In this document: in pieces, positions 10,254 through 21,690 of the stretch
How positions within the stretch are numbered: the first letter of the stretch is position 1
Layout of the letters: every line of letters starts with the position of its first letter
Origin: Siphonodentalium dalli
Taxonomy: Eukaryota > Mollusca > Scaphopoda > Gadilida > Siphonodentaliidae
Direction: 5' to 3'
Assembly (NCBI GenBank): GCA_032622095.1
Contig: CP136069.1
Location: forward strand, 7,828,036 to 7,892,035
DNA length: 64,000 nt
Made by a program: the position numbers and the translations under genes
The notes under the pieces: generated by a model
What the model saw: only the letters and a program-made list of their open reading frames with translations
Told to the model about the DNA's origin: nothing
Databases searched by the model: none

Positions 10254-10453
10254 TCTGACTTGTGAAGCTTTCTAGATTGAATTGTCAATGACCCAATGGA
10301 ATTCAGAATAAAAAAAATTGAAAAAAAAAGTTATTTCCTATATACTTAACATAATTATTTTAGACCATACGCAGGTTGTAATTTTTTTCCCTGATAAATA
10401 TCGAACAATGTTTGGTTTCATTTATTCTATTGTTCGGCAATGTTGTACTAGTA

Positions 10454-10653
10454 CAGTAACGCTCTAAGTAATCGACTTCTTAACCACAGCAGAATTATGG
10501 GTAACTTTTCAGGATTTAGTCGGAAATATGGCTTGTTGCCATTCATCGGAAAGCTTTCCAATGAATGGCAACAAGCCATATTTCCGACTAAATCCTGAAA
10601 GGTTGCCCATAATTCTGCTGTGGTTAAGAAGTCGATTACTAAGAGCATTACTG
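10454..10653. mobile_element. Family A foldback MITE
   Basis: TA at 10452-10453 and 10654-10655. The loop is shortened (AAAGCTTTCC) so the copy is about 200 bp. Ends read CAGTAACGCTCTAAG, the same GCTCT variant as the copy at 2626. Confidence 0.87.
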
Positions 10654-10931
10654 TATGTAAACAAGCCTGAATACACGAATGTTAAACTCTGAACATCAAA
10701 CTAACTTTAAAGACATATTATGGACATGTTCCTGTGTGTGAAATTGATCAGATAGAATTCAGGTGCTATGTCACCTGGAGGAATGCAGCATTCTACTGAC
10801 ATCGTTGAAAATCTCAAAGAAATCGACCATACCACTCCATAGAAAACATCGTTTGAACTACGGTATGCGCAATTTTAAATATTTACATTTCGATTCGGGA
10901 CGCAACTATCGATAAACCAACGCAAATGATT

Positions 10932-12022
10932 TCGCCATCGAAAGTCATTGCATTTAATTAACATATAAGAATTACTGTGTGTGTTGTAAATTTGGATTAA
11001 TATTCATAGAAATAACTACTTAGAGCAAGATTATTCTCCATTTCTATTTGATCACCCTACCAGAGTGTTTCAAATAATTTTAAGAACCAATATAATCTAT
11101 ACATGTAGATATTTTTCGACACAATAAGAGGGTGCTGTGCGAGATAGTGCTTGTCCATATTCCAGCAAGCCTGGCATTAGTGTGTCTGTCATTTGCAGAA
11201 TGAGGCCCCCCCCCCCCTCCCCCCAGAGAGTGAATTTAGTGATGTTATCCCTCAATGTGGGCTAGCATCACCAAATTCACCTCTGATACATGATACATAT
11301 CGTATGGTGATCTATGTATCACAATAAACATTGATACACCCATACCCCATATCATTACATGTACACCCCTGGATCTGCATGTCGGTTAAGCTGAATCTCT
11401 TAGTTAAATGCACTGCATTATCAGAGGGTTTGTAACCAAACATAAAATTTGTTCAACCTCGCATAAATGCACAATATGTGCAGCATTGTGCAATGTGTTA
11501 CCCGAGATCAGTGAACTTTTTCCCCCCATTAATATAGTTCTACGTTGTATATTTTGAATGTCACCTTGTCATATTTTAATGTCAGGGAACAAAGAAATGA
11601 TTATTCATCCTGTCTGCTGCTATTATAGGATCATATGTGAAATTTATGATAATAAATCTGCCGTGGCTAAGTGTTACATTGAAGGTGAAATAAGGACAGT
11701 AACGTCAGCCACCCACGGCCAACTGCTATAACAAAGTATACTTGTAGGAGGTGGCAAGGTGGCCAATCCACTAACTGCTAGTATATCTCACTTTGATTTC
11801 TTTGATGGTTGGACAAAAAAGCATATAAATAATCTTTATAGGCAATACCTATTTAATTAGTTGGTTTAAAGTGATGTGAAACAATCCGGTAGGGTGATCA
11901 AATATGGTAGAAATGGAGAATAATCTTGCTTAAAGTAGTTATTTTTTACGAATATTATTCCAAATTGACAACACACACCATCAATATTATATATTAATTA
12001 AATGCAGTGACTCTCGATGGCT
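10932..12022. repeat. Long inverted repeat pair around 800 bp
   Basis: About 150 bp at 10932-11080 is repeated in complement at 11872-12022: shared words include GCATTTAATTAA, TGTGTGTTGT, TAACTACTT, AAGATTATTCTCCATTTCTA and TGATCACCCTACC. The arms are roughly 80-85 percent alike by eye. The middle holds a family C fragment and unrecognised DNA. It may be an old transposon with long ends; no target duplication was identified. Confidence 0.65.
11166..11287. mobile_element. Family C MITE, left part
   Basis: Starts CAAGCCTGGCATTAGTGTG, contains an expanded C run in place of GGTCCCC, and breaks off after the first core (CACCAAATTCACCTCTG). Sits in the middle of the inverted repeat. Confidence 0.7.
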
Positions 12023-12300
12023 CCCAGAATGCAACAGAATTCAAACTAAAAAAATTATTTTCAATGGATGGGGAATAACTCTAAGATATAAAGTTATTCC
12101 CCCTCCATTGAAAAATATGCACTTGGCACTACAATCCTGATAAAACTTAAACACAAACACACATCCGTAACTAAAAAAAAACATTATGACACCAGATAAG
12201 TTGATCAATACATGGGATAAACATGTACTTGTATTCGTCACAAGACAAACTTGTACTGGTATTATGGGGAAAATTCTTATAAACGTTAGTGACATCAATT
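12016..12300. repeat. Family F dispersed repeat
   Basis: GGCTCCCAGAATGCAACA, the near-palindrome GGGGAATAACTCTAAGATAT...AGTTATTCCCC (about 12069-12101) and the following ACAATCC-GATAAAACTTAA match 33000-33130 in the same orientation and 48100-48250 in complement. Those two other copies border the satellite or a single satellite-like unit; this copy has none. Confidence 0.6.
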
Positions 12301-12341
12301 TGTTCTAAGTGTATAGCCACAATGCAGTATTTGAATAAGTA

Positions 12342-12554
12342 GAGTAATGCCCTAATTAATCGACTCCATAACCACAGCAGAATTATGGGTAACTTTTCAG
12401 GATTTAGTTGGAAATATGGCTTGTTGCCATTCATCGGAAAGCTCTCGGGGAGAGCTTTCCGATGAATGGCAACAAGCCATATTTCCGCATAAATCCTGAA
12501 AAGTTACCCATAATTCTGCTGTGATTAAGAAGTCGATTACTTAGAGCATTACTG
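12342..12554. mobile_element. Family A foldback MITE
   Basis: TA at 12340-12341 and 12555-12556. The first base is G in place of C. The two arms are of different subtype: the left ends in the CCCTAATTAATC variant, the right in GATTACTTAGAGC. Confidence 0.86.
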
Positions 12555-12718
12555 TACTTCACAGAAATTCACCCTCTGGGTCCTCATTCTCCAAATGACA
12601 GGCACACTAAACTCAGGCTTGGTAATGAATATCATGTTTGTTTTTGCAGGTGACAAAGCTTTGCTTCTCTGACAGGAGGCGGATAATATGGAAAAAACTT
12701 GAGGCGGATACTCGTTAA

Positions 12719-13100
12719 CCCTTTACCCAACAGAAGGGCCCTGTGCCAATGCATTCTCTTATATATGCGAGTCGACCATAGGTCGCCTCGCATATATAAG
12801 AGAATGCATTGGCTTAACACATTAAAAATTATAAAATTGTTAAAGAATGTAAGAAAAAATGGTAAAAAGTGTTAAAAACAGATTTTTTTTAGGCCAATGC
12901 ATTCTCTTATATATGCGAGGCGACCTATGGTCGACTCGCATATATAAGAGAATGCATTGGCACAGGGTATAACTGTAACCATCACAATGTGGTCAATGAG
13001 CCGGTTCCAATGATACCCATATTTGTATGGTTCTATTGAGACAGACCGAAGATATTTTAGGCTGTTGAAGTTTTATTTGGCCGGTTTGTTGGGTAAAGGG
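12719..13100 (+). mobile_element. Family B MITE, complete
   Basis: TTAA at 12715-12718 and 13101-13104. Both hairpins (about 12744-12813 and 12892-12962) and the GGTTCCAATGATA flank are intact. Confidence 0.88.
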
Positions 13101-13104
13101 TTAA

Positions 13105-13920
13105 ACACACACTGCAGCATAATGACATATATGCAAGATAAACAGCAATAAAAAAGAAATCGATGAAGACGTACATGTAGAAGTGTCTCATTCTACCCTG
13201 CGGTGGATTCAGCCGCAGATATCATCAACATAAGGCCACAACAATAATATAGCGTGGTTTACGGTCATTTAGGTGGATAAAAGTAGGTGGGGGGGGGGGG
13301 GGGGGGGGGGTAAAAAAAATATTCATAATCGTCTCAACAATCGACAAATAATTGGAACTGTACATTAATTTCACTATATTTTTTAAAACAATTTATTATT
13401 TTTGAAAACAGAATATGTTTTATTCAAAGAATGAAAATAAATTCAGTTAGATCTTCCCTTAAAGTGGGACAGTACACTAAATCCGGCCATTTATGGGACC
13501 CATCTCATTTTATACTCAACAGAATATATGCAACAAATGATTCGAAATGATTGAATTTGAGACATGGATGAGTGCAAAATACACTCATGTGCTCTATGAA
13601 CGATGTAAACAACGTGGTAATTATAATGAACATGAGTTAATGACTCCAGCCATAAAGTCATTTTCATTATTTAGCGTATAAAATAAGACTCTATCATGGT
13701 GATAAGAGGACCAAGTTCCAAAATTATAATATGACTCCGTGATCACTTTCGTAAATCGTATATGTACGTAGAGCATGCCACAATGCGGATCCTATACAAT
13801 TTTTAGCCGAGGTAACATTTCTGTCCTAAGAAATTTTTTAGCCTTGGCAAATTACTGCTATGAATATAATCAAATCAAAAAGTTTTTTAAAATTTATATA
13901 ATTTAGGGGAAAAAAGGTTG
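13105..13920. other. Spacer with 22-base poly-G run
   Basis: G homopolymer at 13289-13310; otherwise AT-rich DNA without recognisable genes or dispersed repeats. Confidence 0.5.
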
Positions 13921-14221
13921 CAGTAATGCCCTAAATAATCGACTCCTTAACCATGCAGCAGAATTATGGGTAACTTTTCAGGATTTAGTCGGAAATATGG
14001 CTTCTTGCCATAGTGTGTCTGTCATTTGCAGAATGAGGTTCCCAGAGGGTGAATTTGGTGATGCTAGCCCGCTATGCGGGGTAGCATCACTAAATTCACT
14101 CTCTGGGGACCTAATTTTGCAAATGACAGACACACTATTTCAAGGCTTGCGACTAAATCCTGAAAAGTTACCCATAATTCTGCTGTGGTTATAAAGGTGT
14201 CGATTATTTAGTGCATTACTG
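13921..14221. mobile_element. Family A MITE containing a family C core
   Basis: Both terminal arms are present (TA after the right end at 14222-14223; no TA before the left). The loop region is replaced by a family C core at about 14010-14149. Confidence 0.8.
14010..14149. mobile_element. Family C MITE inside family A
   Basis: One palindromic core running from AGTGTGTCTGTCATTTGCAG to CACACTATTTCAAGGCTTG. The left terminus lacks CAAGCCTTGAAA and no 8-bp duplication is seen, so it may have arrived by recombination, or inserted before a deletion. Confidence 0.75.
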
Positions 14222-14433
14222 TATAGGATGAGCTTGTAAACCAGGCTTTTAAATTGCTATTGCCTGACAATTGTATATATCATCGATTCTAAACCATGTG
14301 AAAAATATGCAAACTAATGCACACCTCTCATGCTCGAACAGGATTGCACACAACAAAGCAAACCTCTCATGCTGTTACACGGGTTGCACACAATGCTATT
14401 TTACAAGCAGGGTTTTATTTAACTGGATAAGTA

Positions 14434-14646
14434 CAGTAATGCCCTAAATAATGGACGCCTTAACCACAGCAGAATTATGGGTAATTTTTCAGGATTTAGT
14501 AGGAAATATGGCTTGTTGCCATTCATCAGAAAGCTCTCGGGAAGAGCTTTCCGATGAATGGCAACAAGCCATATTTCCGCATAAATCCTGAAAAGTTACC
14601 CATAATTCTGCTGTGGTTAAGGAATCAATTATTTAGGGCATTACTG
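14434..14646. mobile_element. Family A foldback MITE, complete
   Basis: TA at 14432-14433 and 14647-14648. The flanks on both sides carry the same 35-bp sequence (AGCAGGGTTTTATTTAACTG near 14407 and again near 14656). Confidence 0.88.
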
Positions 14647-14907
14647 TATTTTCCCAGCAGGGTTTTTATTTAACTGTATTAGTACATCACTCTCAAAGCA
14701 ATTTTCATTGTTATCTAATCATTTCTCCTATGAAAAAGCATTCATTGTATAATACCAGTATGCTTAGAATACAATTGTTATGTGTGGTAAATTATGTCGA
14801 AATTGGCCAAATTTGTTTAAATTACATCCTGTACAAACATATCTGCATTACATCAGTTCACGAGAATTGTTGGGTAAATGTTTCCAATACCAGTATGCCA
14901 GGGACGT

Positions 14908-15242
14908 TGTAACGGGCTAGTGTCACAAAATTTACCCTCTGGGAACCTCATTCTGCTTAGGCGATGACTGCTATGGGAGACCTAGTCACCTAGGATCAGA
15001 TTGAAGTTCTCCAGTTGAATTTGCTGATGTTCACCCATTAGTCACCTGGATTATTAATTTTATCAAAAAGTAACTAAAAACAACATTAATTTGAGACTAT
15101 AAATGTAGATACTTCCCAGGTCCCCAGAGGGTGAATTTAGTGATTTTAGCCCACTGCGGTATACTAGTACATGTAGCATCACTAAATGAACCCTCTGGGG
15201 ACCTCATTCTGCAAATGTCTGACGCACTATTTCCAGACTTGC
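14908..15242. mobile_element. Family C MITE, left-truncated
   Basis: Right half of the first core, the middle segment (TTCACCCATTAGTCACCT), then a full second core whose loop holds TATACTAGTACATGT; ends CTATTTCCAGACTTG. Confidence 0.72.
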
Positions 15243-15284
15243 TTGCTAGCAGTGTGTGCAACTCAACCCATTCTTGATCCAGTA

Positions 15285-15501
15285 CAGTAATGCCCTAAAT
15301 AATCGACTCCTTAACCACAGCAGAATTATGGGTAACTTTTCAGGATTTAGTCGGAAATATGGCTTGTTGCCATTCATCGAAAAGCTCTCAGCGAGACTCA
15401 GAGCTTTCTGATTAATGCCAAAAAGCCATATTTCCAACTAAATTCTGAAAAGTTACCCATAATTCTGCTGTATTTAAGGAGTCGATTATTTAGGGCATTA
15501 C
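15285..15501. mobile_element. Family A foldback MITE
   Basis: TA at 15283-15284. The right arm is more diverged than usual (ATTAATGCCAAAAAGCC, TGTATTTAAGG) and lacks the last bases of the terminus. Confidence 0.83.
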
Positions 15502-15599
15502 AACTCAATTCATTTTTGTTCCAGTGGCTCAGTTTGTTTTCCCCACTCAAATTTGTCTTGTTCATCCTTCATACAGATATCTTCTACCTGCATGTATAA

Positions 15600-15754
15600 C
15601 AGCCCTTTTAATTAGCCTAGGCAATAGGCATTGCCTAGGGGTTGCCTATGAGTTTTCCAGTTTTCCTAGGCAATTTTTAGCATGGGATGCAATGGCAATC
15701 GGTTTGTAAACTCAGATTTTTTGCCTAGGCAAATTATCCTAATTAAAAGGGCTG
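15600..15754. mobile_element. Family D-related MITE
   Basis: Ends CAGCCCTTTTAATTAG and CTAATTAAAAGGGCTG, with internal words built on CCTAGGCAA. TGTATA flanks both sides within a base. Ends are family D-like, the interior is different. Confidence 0.7.
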
Positions 15755-16308
15755 TGTATATGTTTGTGGTGGATACTCCAGCTCAGTGTGTAATGTGACT
15801 CAGCCTATTAATCTCAGTTCTATATTGTTCTATGTCAATTTGGATGAGGGAAATAATTCATTTGTATCGTTGGATTTGTCTCTGCACCATGTGCTCCAAT
15901 AACCTCAATTGATTGTGAGCCATTTAATACTAAATGTTAAAACATATTTGAACTTAGAACCATTTGTATTAAAGCAATGGCAGCCAAAATTAGTTCAGAG
16001 GCATTTCTAAAAAAAAATGAATTTTCTCCCCGATTGTTTCTATGGGAAAATAACATGAAAACAGTGTTTTGAATTATTTCTACACTTTCATGACTAAAAA
16101 TACTGAAAACCCATTCAATTCTGAGTAAAAGTGATTTTTTTGCAAAATTGTTCCATCTCCAAACACATTCTCATCTATTTTGAAGGTTGTCCTTTTAAAT
16201 CTGTTTCTCTTATCTTTGTTTACGGAAAATCAAATAGTCAACAAACCAATGACCCAAAACTTGCAATATGTTTATTTCCCTACTAGAAAAAATGGATATA
16301 GAGCCTAA
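15755..16308. other. No recognisable feature
   Basis: AT-rich spacer. The stretch from 16309 (TTTTACAATTTTAATAATTT) resembles the AT spacer of the TTAA hairpin elements. Confidence 0.45.
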
Positions 16309-16362
16309 CAATTTTTTACAATTTTAATAATTTTTTCTTATATTCTTTAACAATTTTATAAT

Positions 16363-16563
16363 TTCACCCATACAGAGCCCCAGACAAACATGCAGCCTTC
16401 ATAATTGGCTACGGCAATCAGCATTGCCGAAGCAATTTGCTGAAGCAAACTGGGCCATGGCATACTGTTGCCGAAGCCAAACAATCTGAATTAAGAGGGC
16501 TGAACATGAGCAGACGACACTCTTCTATATGCTTCTATATATGTGTGGGGCTCCCTGCAGGGT
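16363..16563. repeat. Palindromic module split by family D
   Basis: CCCATACAGAGCCCCAGACA on the left and GTGTGGGGCTCCCTGCAGGG on the right, with GACGACACTCTTCTATATGC between. The complement recurs at 29284-29400. A family D element sits inside. Confidence 0.5.
16393..16502. mobile_element. Family D MITE
   Basis: Ends CAGCCTTCATAATTGG and TTAAGAGGGCTG with 6-bp duplication AACATG (16387-16392, 16503-16508). Confidence 0.83.
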
Positions 16564-16639
16564 AATGGATGTTTTTTATTTTATGTCCTAAAAATTGTAA
16601 GAAACATTTATTTAAAAAAACTGATTAAAAATTGTTAGG

Positions 16640-16921
16640 CCAATGCATTCTCTTATATATGCGAGGCGACCTATGGTCGACTCGCATATATAAGAGAATG
16701 CATTGGCACAGGGTAAACAAATCCCGACTTACGACTGGATTTGATATGGCGGGTCACATATAAGAGAATGCATTGGCCTAACAATATTTACCTTGATCTT
16801 GTAAGCCAGTGCATTCTCTTATTTATATCAGGCTCCCTATGGGAGACTCGAACATATAAGAGAATGCACTGGCACAGGATCTTCAATGCTGCATCAGTGC
16901 ATCTCTCATCATGAAAAGATT
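16640..16921. mobile_element. TTAA hairpin element, B3 type, rearranged
   Basis: One complete hairpin of the CGACC/GGTCG inner-stem type (about 16640-16707), one half hairpin, then one of the CTCCC/GGGAG type (about 16807-16874). Ends CATCATGAAAAGATTAA, like the right end of the B3 group. The left terminus was not identified. Confidence 0.6.
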
Positions 16922-17051
16922 AAATAACAGACGTTATATCATCTCTCAGTTCATCTCGTTGACTCATCAATGTATCTTCATGAATCCTAATGGAAAATAT
17001 GCAAAATAATAGATCGAATCTCATCATTGACATCAGGGCTGCAATGATTAA

Positions 17052-17445
17052 CCCTTTACCCAACAGAAGGGCCCTGTGCCAATGCATTCTCTTATATATG
17101 CGAGTCGACCATAGGTCGCCTCGCATATATAAGAGAATGCATTGGCTTAACACTTTAAAAATTATAAAATTGTTAAAGAGTGTAAGAAAAAATGGTAAAA
17201 AGTGTTAAAAACAGATTTTTTTTTAGGCCAATGCATTCTCTTATATATGCGAGGCGACCTATGGTCGACTCGCATATATAAGAGAATGCATTGGCACAGG
17301 GCATAACTGTAACTATCACAATGTGGTCAAGGAGCCGGTTCCAATGATATCCATATTTGTATGGTTCTATTGAGACAGACCGAAGATATTTTAGGCTGTT
17401 GAAGCTTTATTTGGCCGGTTTTGGGCCGGTTTGTTGGGTAAAGGG
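17052..17445 (+). mobile_element. Family B MITE, complete
   Basis: TTAA at 17048-17051 and 17446-17449. Both hairpins intact; the right end carries a repeated GGCCGGTTT word. Confidence 0.88.
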
Positions 17446-17477
17446 TTAATCGCAATTCCGATGCATAGCTTTACTTA

Positions 17478-17695
17478 CAGTAATGCCCTAAATAATTGAC
17501 TCCTTAACCACAGCAGAATTATGGGTAATTTTTCAGGATTTAGTTGGAAATATGGCTTGTTGCCATTCATCGGAAAGCTCTCGAGAGCTTTCGACGAATG
17601 GCAACAAGCCATATTTCCGACTAAATCCTGAAAAATTAAATAAATGACCCATAAGTCTGCTGTGGTTAAAGAGTCGATTATTTAGGGCATTACTG
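17478..17695. mobile_element. Family A foldback MITE, complete
   Basis: TA at 17476-17477 and 17696-17697. Minimal loop (GCTCTCGAGAGC); a short AAATAAATG insertion sits in the right arm. Confidence 0.87.
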
Positions 17696-17734
17696 TAGCC
17701 ATCATGGAAATGACAAGATCCCAGATAAAATATT

Positions 17735-17865
17735 ATAAGTTACGGACTGCTTAGTGGTCGGATATGGTGTCATGTGAGGCTCATCGCCTAATATTGATCT
17801 CGCTGAGCCTCACATGACCCCATATCCGACCACTAAGCATCCCATAACGTATTTATTATGTCAGT
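17735..17865. repeat. Palindrome
   Basis: TGCTTAGTGGTCGGATATGG and its complement CCATATCCGACCACTAAGCA, with inner GTCATGTGAGGCTCA / TGAGCCTCACATGAC. A similar, more decayed pair is around 18335-18418. Confidence 0.75.
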
Positions 17866-18029
17866 GGACAAACTCCAGCATATCACTTTAATTGATCGTC
17901 GCTGTAATATATTTTAATTTGGTAAGAGTTAAATGTGTCGTCAATGGCCATTAACTTATGTAACGTCACAGTGACGCGCCATGGGCATTGAACGTCAACG
18001 CATTGAGTCAATGGCTGATCACTATATGT

Positions 18030-18300
18030 AGGACAACTTGTTGAGTTTGATAGATAATTTATTTAGAATTCCTCAAACATATCGCATGTAGGATTTGGTA
18101 CTTGGTCTTTAAATTCGCAGAAAATGATTTCCGACAGATATCCCCTTTCTTGGTGCCAAAATACACCAAAAATATCTCTGAGGCGTTTCTGAAAAACAAG
18201 ATGGTGGATAAGCACCTAATATTGAATTCATATGGGGTCACTGACCTAATATGGGTTCATATACCGTCACTATTTATCGATGCTGATTGGCTAATCGCAA
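18030..18300. repeat. Dispersed repeat, copy 1
   Basis: Aligns by eye with 18630-18930: AGAAAATGATTTCC, CCAAAATACACC, CTGAGGCG, AACAAGATGG and TCATATGG occur in the same order and spacing. Confidence 0.6.
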
Positions 18301-18425
18301 GAGCTGACATAATAATATAAGTTACAGGGCGATTAGTTGCCGGTTACGGTGTCATGTGAAGTGAGATTAATTTCAGGCGGGGCCAAACTCAATATCAATC
18401 CTGCTGAGCCTCACATGCACCTTAA

Positions 18426-18618
18426 CCCTTTACCCAACAGAACGGCCCTGTGCCAATGCATTCTCTTATATATGCGAGTCGACCATAGGTCGCCTCGCAT
18501 ATATAAGAGAATGCATTGGCTTAACACATATTAAAAATTATAAAATTATAAGAGAATGCATTGGCACAGGGCATAACTAACTATCACAATGTGGTCAATG
18601 AACCGGTTCCAGTGATAG
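18426..18618 (+). mobile_element. Family B MITE, deleted
   Basis: Left terminus with TTAA (18422-18425) and first hairpin intact; the second hairpin is reduced to its last arm, and the right terminus is missing after GGTTCCAGTGATA. Sits between the two copies of the dispersed repeat. Confidence 0.8.
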
Positions 18619-18629
18619 CCGAGCCCAAT

Positions 18630-18930
18630 ATTAATCTGATGCTTTACAATTTGTCAAATATAATAAATATATGCAAGTATTGGTGCATGGTACTATGTTT
18701 TTAAAGTTGTAGAGAATGATTTCCAACATACATGTATATCCATTCACTTTGCTCCAAAATACACTGTATATTACTCCTGAGGCGGCAGAGTTCCAAGAAA
18801 AAACAAGATGGCGTCTATCAACCTCATATGGATCCATATCCCCCTGGGGTTTTCAATATAGGGTGAGTATCAATGAAGGTGAACCTCCCCTCATTTCCGT
18901 TAATCAATCTACATTGTCATTGGTCGATCT
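18630..18930. repeat. Dispersed repeat, copy 2
   Basis: Counterpart of 18030-18300. Contains AACAAGATGGCGTCTATCAA and a repeated CATATGGATCCATATCC palindrome-like word. Confidence 0.6.
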
Positions 18931-19030
18931 AGCAGGCCAGCATGATAAACAGGCTTAATACAGCCATAATGGGAACCACAATTTCCCAGATCTTATAATT
19001 ACCCACCATGAAAATAACCAAGAGCTTTAA

Positions 19031-19412
19031 CCCTTTACCCAACAGAACGGCCCTGTGCCAATGCATTCTCTTATATATGCGAGTCGACCATAGGTCGCCT
19101 CGCATATATAAGAGAATGCATTGGCTTAACACATTAAAAATTATAAAATTGTTAAATAATGTAAGAAAAAATGGTAAAAAGTGTTAAAAAAAGAATTTTT
19201 TTAGGCCAATGCATTCTCTTATATATGCGAGGCGACCTATGGTCGACTCGCATATATAAGAGAATGCATTGGCACAGGTCATAACTGTAACTATCACAAT
19301 GTGGTCAAGGAGCCGGTTCCAATGATATCCATATTTGTAGGGTTCTATTGAGACAGACCGAAGTTATTTTAGGCTGTTGAAGCTTTATTTGGCCGTTTTG
19401 TTGGGTAAAGGG
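19031..19412 (+). mobile_element. Family B MITE, complete
   Basis: TTAA at 19027-19030 and 19413-19416. Both hairpins present; right end reads TTTGGCCGTTTTGTTGGG. Confidence 0.88.
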
Positions 19413-19416
19413 TTAA

Positions 19417-19627
19417 ATGACCTTCAGAACAGAGCATCTAGAAAACACTTAAATATTGTTGAGAAATTTGCTTCAGTGGCCTTGCACTTCATTGGTTCTG
19501 ACCTCTGACCTGAGAACTCTGATCGTGAACCAAGCCATGCTTTATACATTTATTGTGCGCCCACATGTACCGTACATACTGTCAGTCCTTCCCATGAGGA
19601 AAACACTGCGAGGGCACTTATTGGCTC
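19417..19627. other. No recognisable feature
   Basis: A plus-strand open frame starts at 19456 and runs into the next MITE; it shows no domain I recognise. Confidence 0.4.
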
Positions 19628-19791
19628 CAAGCTTTGAAATAGTGTGTCTGTCATTTGCAGAATAAGGTCTGAGGTGTAAGCAGAATGAGGTCCCCAGAGG
19701 GTGAATTTGGTGATGCTAGCCCCCTATGCGGGGTAGCATCTCTAAATTCACCCTCTGGGGACCTCTGACAGACACACTATTTCAAGACTTG
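19628..19791. mobile_element. Family C MITE with target duplication
   Basis: CAAGCTTTGAAATAGTGTG to CACTATTTCAAGACTTG with one core. Flanks ATTGGCTC and ATTGGCTT (19620-19627, 19792-19799) agree at 7 of 8 positions. Confidence 0.82.
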
Positions 19792-19799
19792 ATTGGCTT

Positions 19800-20817
19800 T
19801 CACAATCCAGAAGATGGGTGTAATTGCGCCCGTAATATAATCGTAAGATGGGTTTTTCTCAAACAAAATTTCATTACGGGATAGACCTACATGTATGTCC
19901 AATTACACTTTCTCATGCCCATACTTTAACTGAGATGGGAAGGGTTCTAAATATGCCTTCAAATTGTTCAATATTGAATCAATGACAACATCGACCATAC
20001 ACATTTTGACAAGAGGGATGAGTCATGAGTGTGAATTTTAGCACCCGTGAATTAAAATTACAAGTGCATTGGGGTGCGAGAGCAGTCGCTGGGAAGGACT
20101 GTACTGTGTGTTATTGTATTTCATCCATTTGATTGACAGGTCAGTGCTACAAGATTGTGACATATTTACATACTTCAATATCGAAGGACTTTGGTTTATA
20201 ATTTTATTTCAGCCCTCTGAATTACACTCATTGTCAAAACTGCCCCATACCTAGATGAATATTGTTTAATGTGAATCATAATGAATTATGCAAAATTGAT
20301 TCAGCAAAATTACATGTAATTTGACGGATATTCCGCATCTTCATCTGGGAATTTAGTTTATATGCTACATGTACAATGTATAATCCTTATTGCTTACAAA
20401 ATATCTATAATCCACAACCAAAGGAAGCAAGAAAGATATGTCAGGCTACAGTAAATAAATTGCAAGATTCTCATCCGACTTTCTTTTTTTTTTAAATTGG
20501 GGCGGGTGGAAAAAATTTATTTTCAAGTATTGCTTGAAGAACAGTCAATTGCATAGGTTTTTTCTCAGTTTATAAAGGCTTGTGAAAATTAATTCCAACT
20601 AAATTGTCAATATAATTTTTTTTGAGGATGAGCAAAAATTAGGGTCGGATGGGGATGAGAATCGAGCATATTGTTTATATTGGCCTTGGAGAGTGACGAT
20701 GCATCACCAGGTTGTTACCGGTAACATTCATAAAAGTTTGCGACAAACAAAATATGTCATTTATAGAGCGATTCAGCCAGATTCAGCTGTTTTTATGAGA
20801 ATCAAACTGAGAGTCAT
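19800..20817. other. No recognisable feature
   Basis: About 1 kb of AT-rich, apparently unique DNA. A 61-codon frame at 20069-20254 has no recognisable features. Confidence 0.45.
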
Positions 20818-20950
20818 GATGCCTAAGCAGTATGAGGTTCACAGGGGGTGAATTTAGTGATGCTACCACACTGTGGTGGGGTAGCGCCATTAAATTCACC
20901 CTCTGAGGACCTCATTCTGCATATGTCCGGCACAATATTTTGAGGTCTTG
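20818..20950. mobile_element. Family C MITE, single core
   Basis: TAAGCAGTATGAGG through a core with a CACACTGTGGTGGGG loop to GCACAATATTTTGAGGTCTTG. Left terminus missing. Confidence 0.7.
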
Positions 20951-20998
20951 GTCACAGATACAATTTTGGAGGAAGTGTTTTGTGCTGTTCCAATATAA

Positions 20999-21212
20999 CA
21001 GTAATGCCCTAAATAATCGACTCCTTAACCACAACAGAATTATGGGTAACTTTTCAGGATTTAGTCTGAAATATGGCTTGTTGCCATTCATCGGAAAGCT
21101 CTCCCCCGTGAGCTTTCCGATGAATGGCAACAAGCCATATTTCAGACTAAATCCTGACAATTTACCCAATATTCTGTTGTGGTTAAGGAGTCGATTATTT
21201 AGGGCATTACTG
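20999..21212. mobile_element. Family A foldback MITE, complete
   Basis: Near-perfect arms; TA at 21213-21214 and TAA before the left end. Both arms share the AGTCTGAAATATGG variant, a sign that the arms of one copy are homogenised. Confidence 0.87.
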
Positions 21213-21429
21213 TAACAGTAAATCTGTTCTGTTACATGTGTAATGGGTTCACTTTTAAGGATGTCCCTGTACCCTGTAGGTCAAAGATACCGTCATCGCA
21301 GTCTGGGCTGCACTGATTGAAATAGATAAAAATCAGGACCGATTTTCAAGCTTGATTTCGATAAGAAATGAGAATTTGTTCACACACATTGAAAACACAT
21401 ACTGAGTCAGTGCCTACATAAATCTGATA

Positions 21430-21690
21430 TATCTAGAAATGCCGCTTCAGTTATCAGAATTGATTTGCCCAAAAATAATGCTAACCACAGTCATCTAAAG
21501 TATAAAATTGCCCAAACCCTGTTATTTATCAACATTTTGTTCATCAAAATTTTGCGGTTTGTCAAATATCTCACACAAAAAAGCCACTTGATTTTAGAGT
21601 TATTCATCTTTATCCGCAATTTGGTCCAAGACCATCTTCTCATCGACCTTTTACTGGGCCACTAAAAATGATCGGTGGTGAAAAATAATA
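21430..21690. repeat. Dispersed repeat (matches 46.0 kb in complement)
   Basis: GTCAAATATCTCACACAAAA, AGCCACTTGATTTTAGAG and CAATTTGGTCCAAGACC occur in complement at 46015-46290 with few changes. No terminal features seen. Confidence 0.7.
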
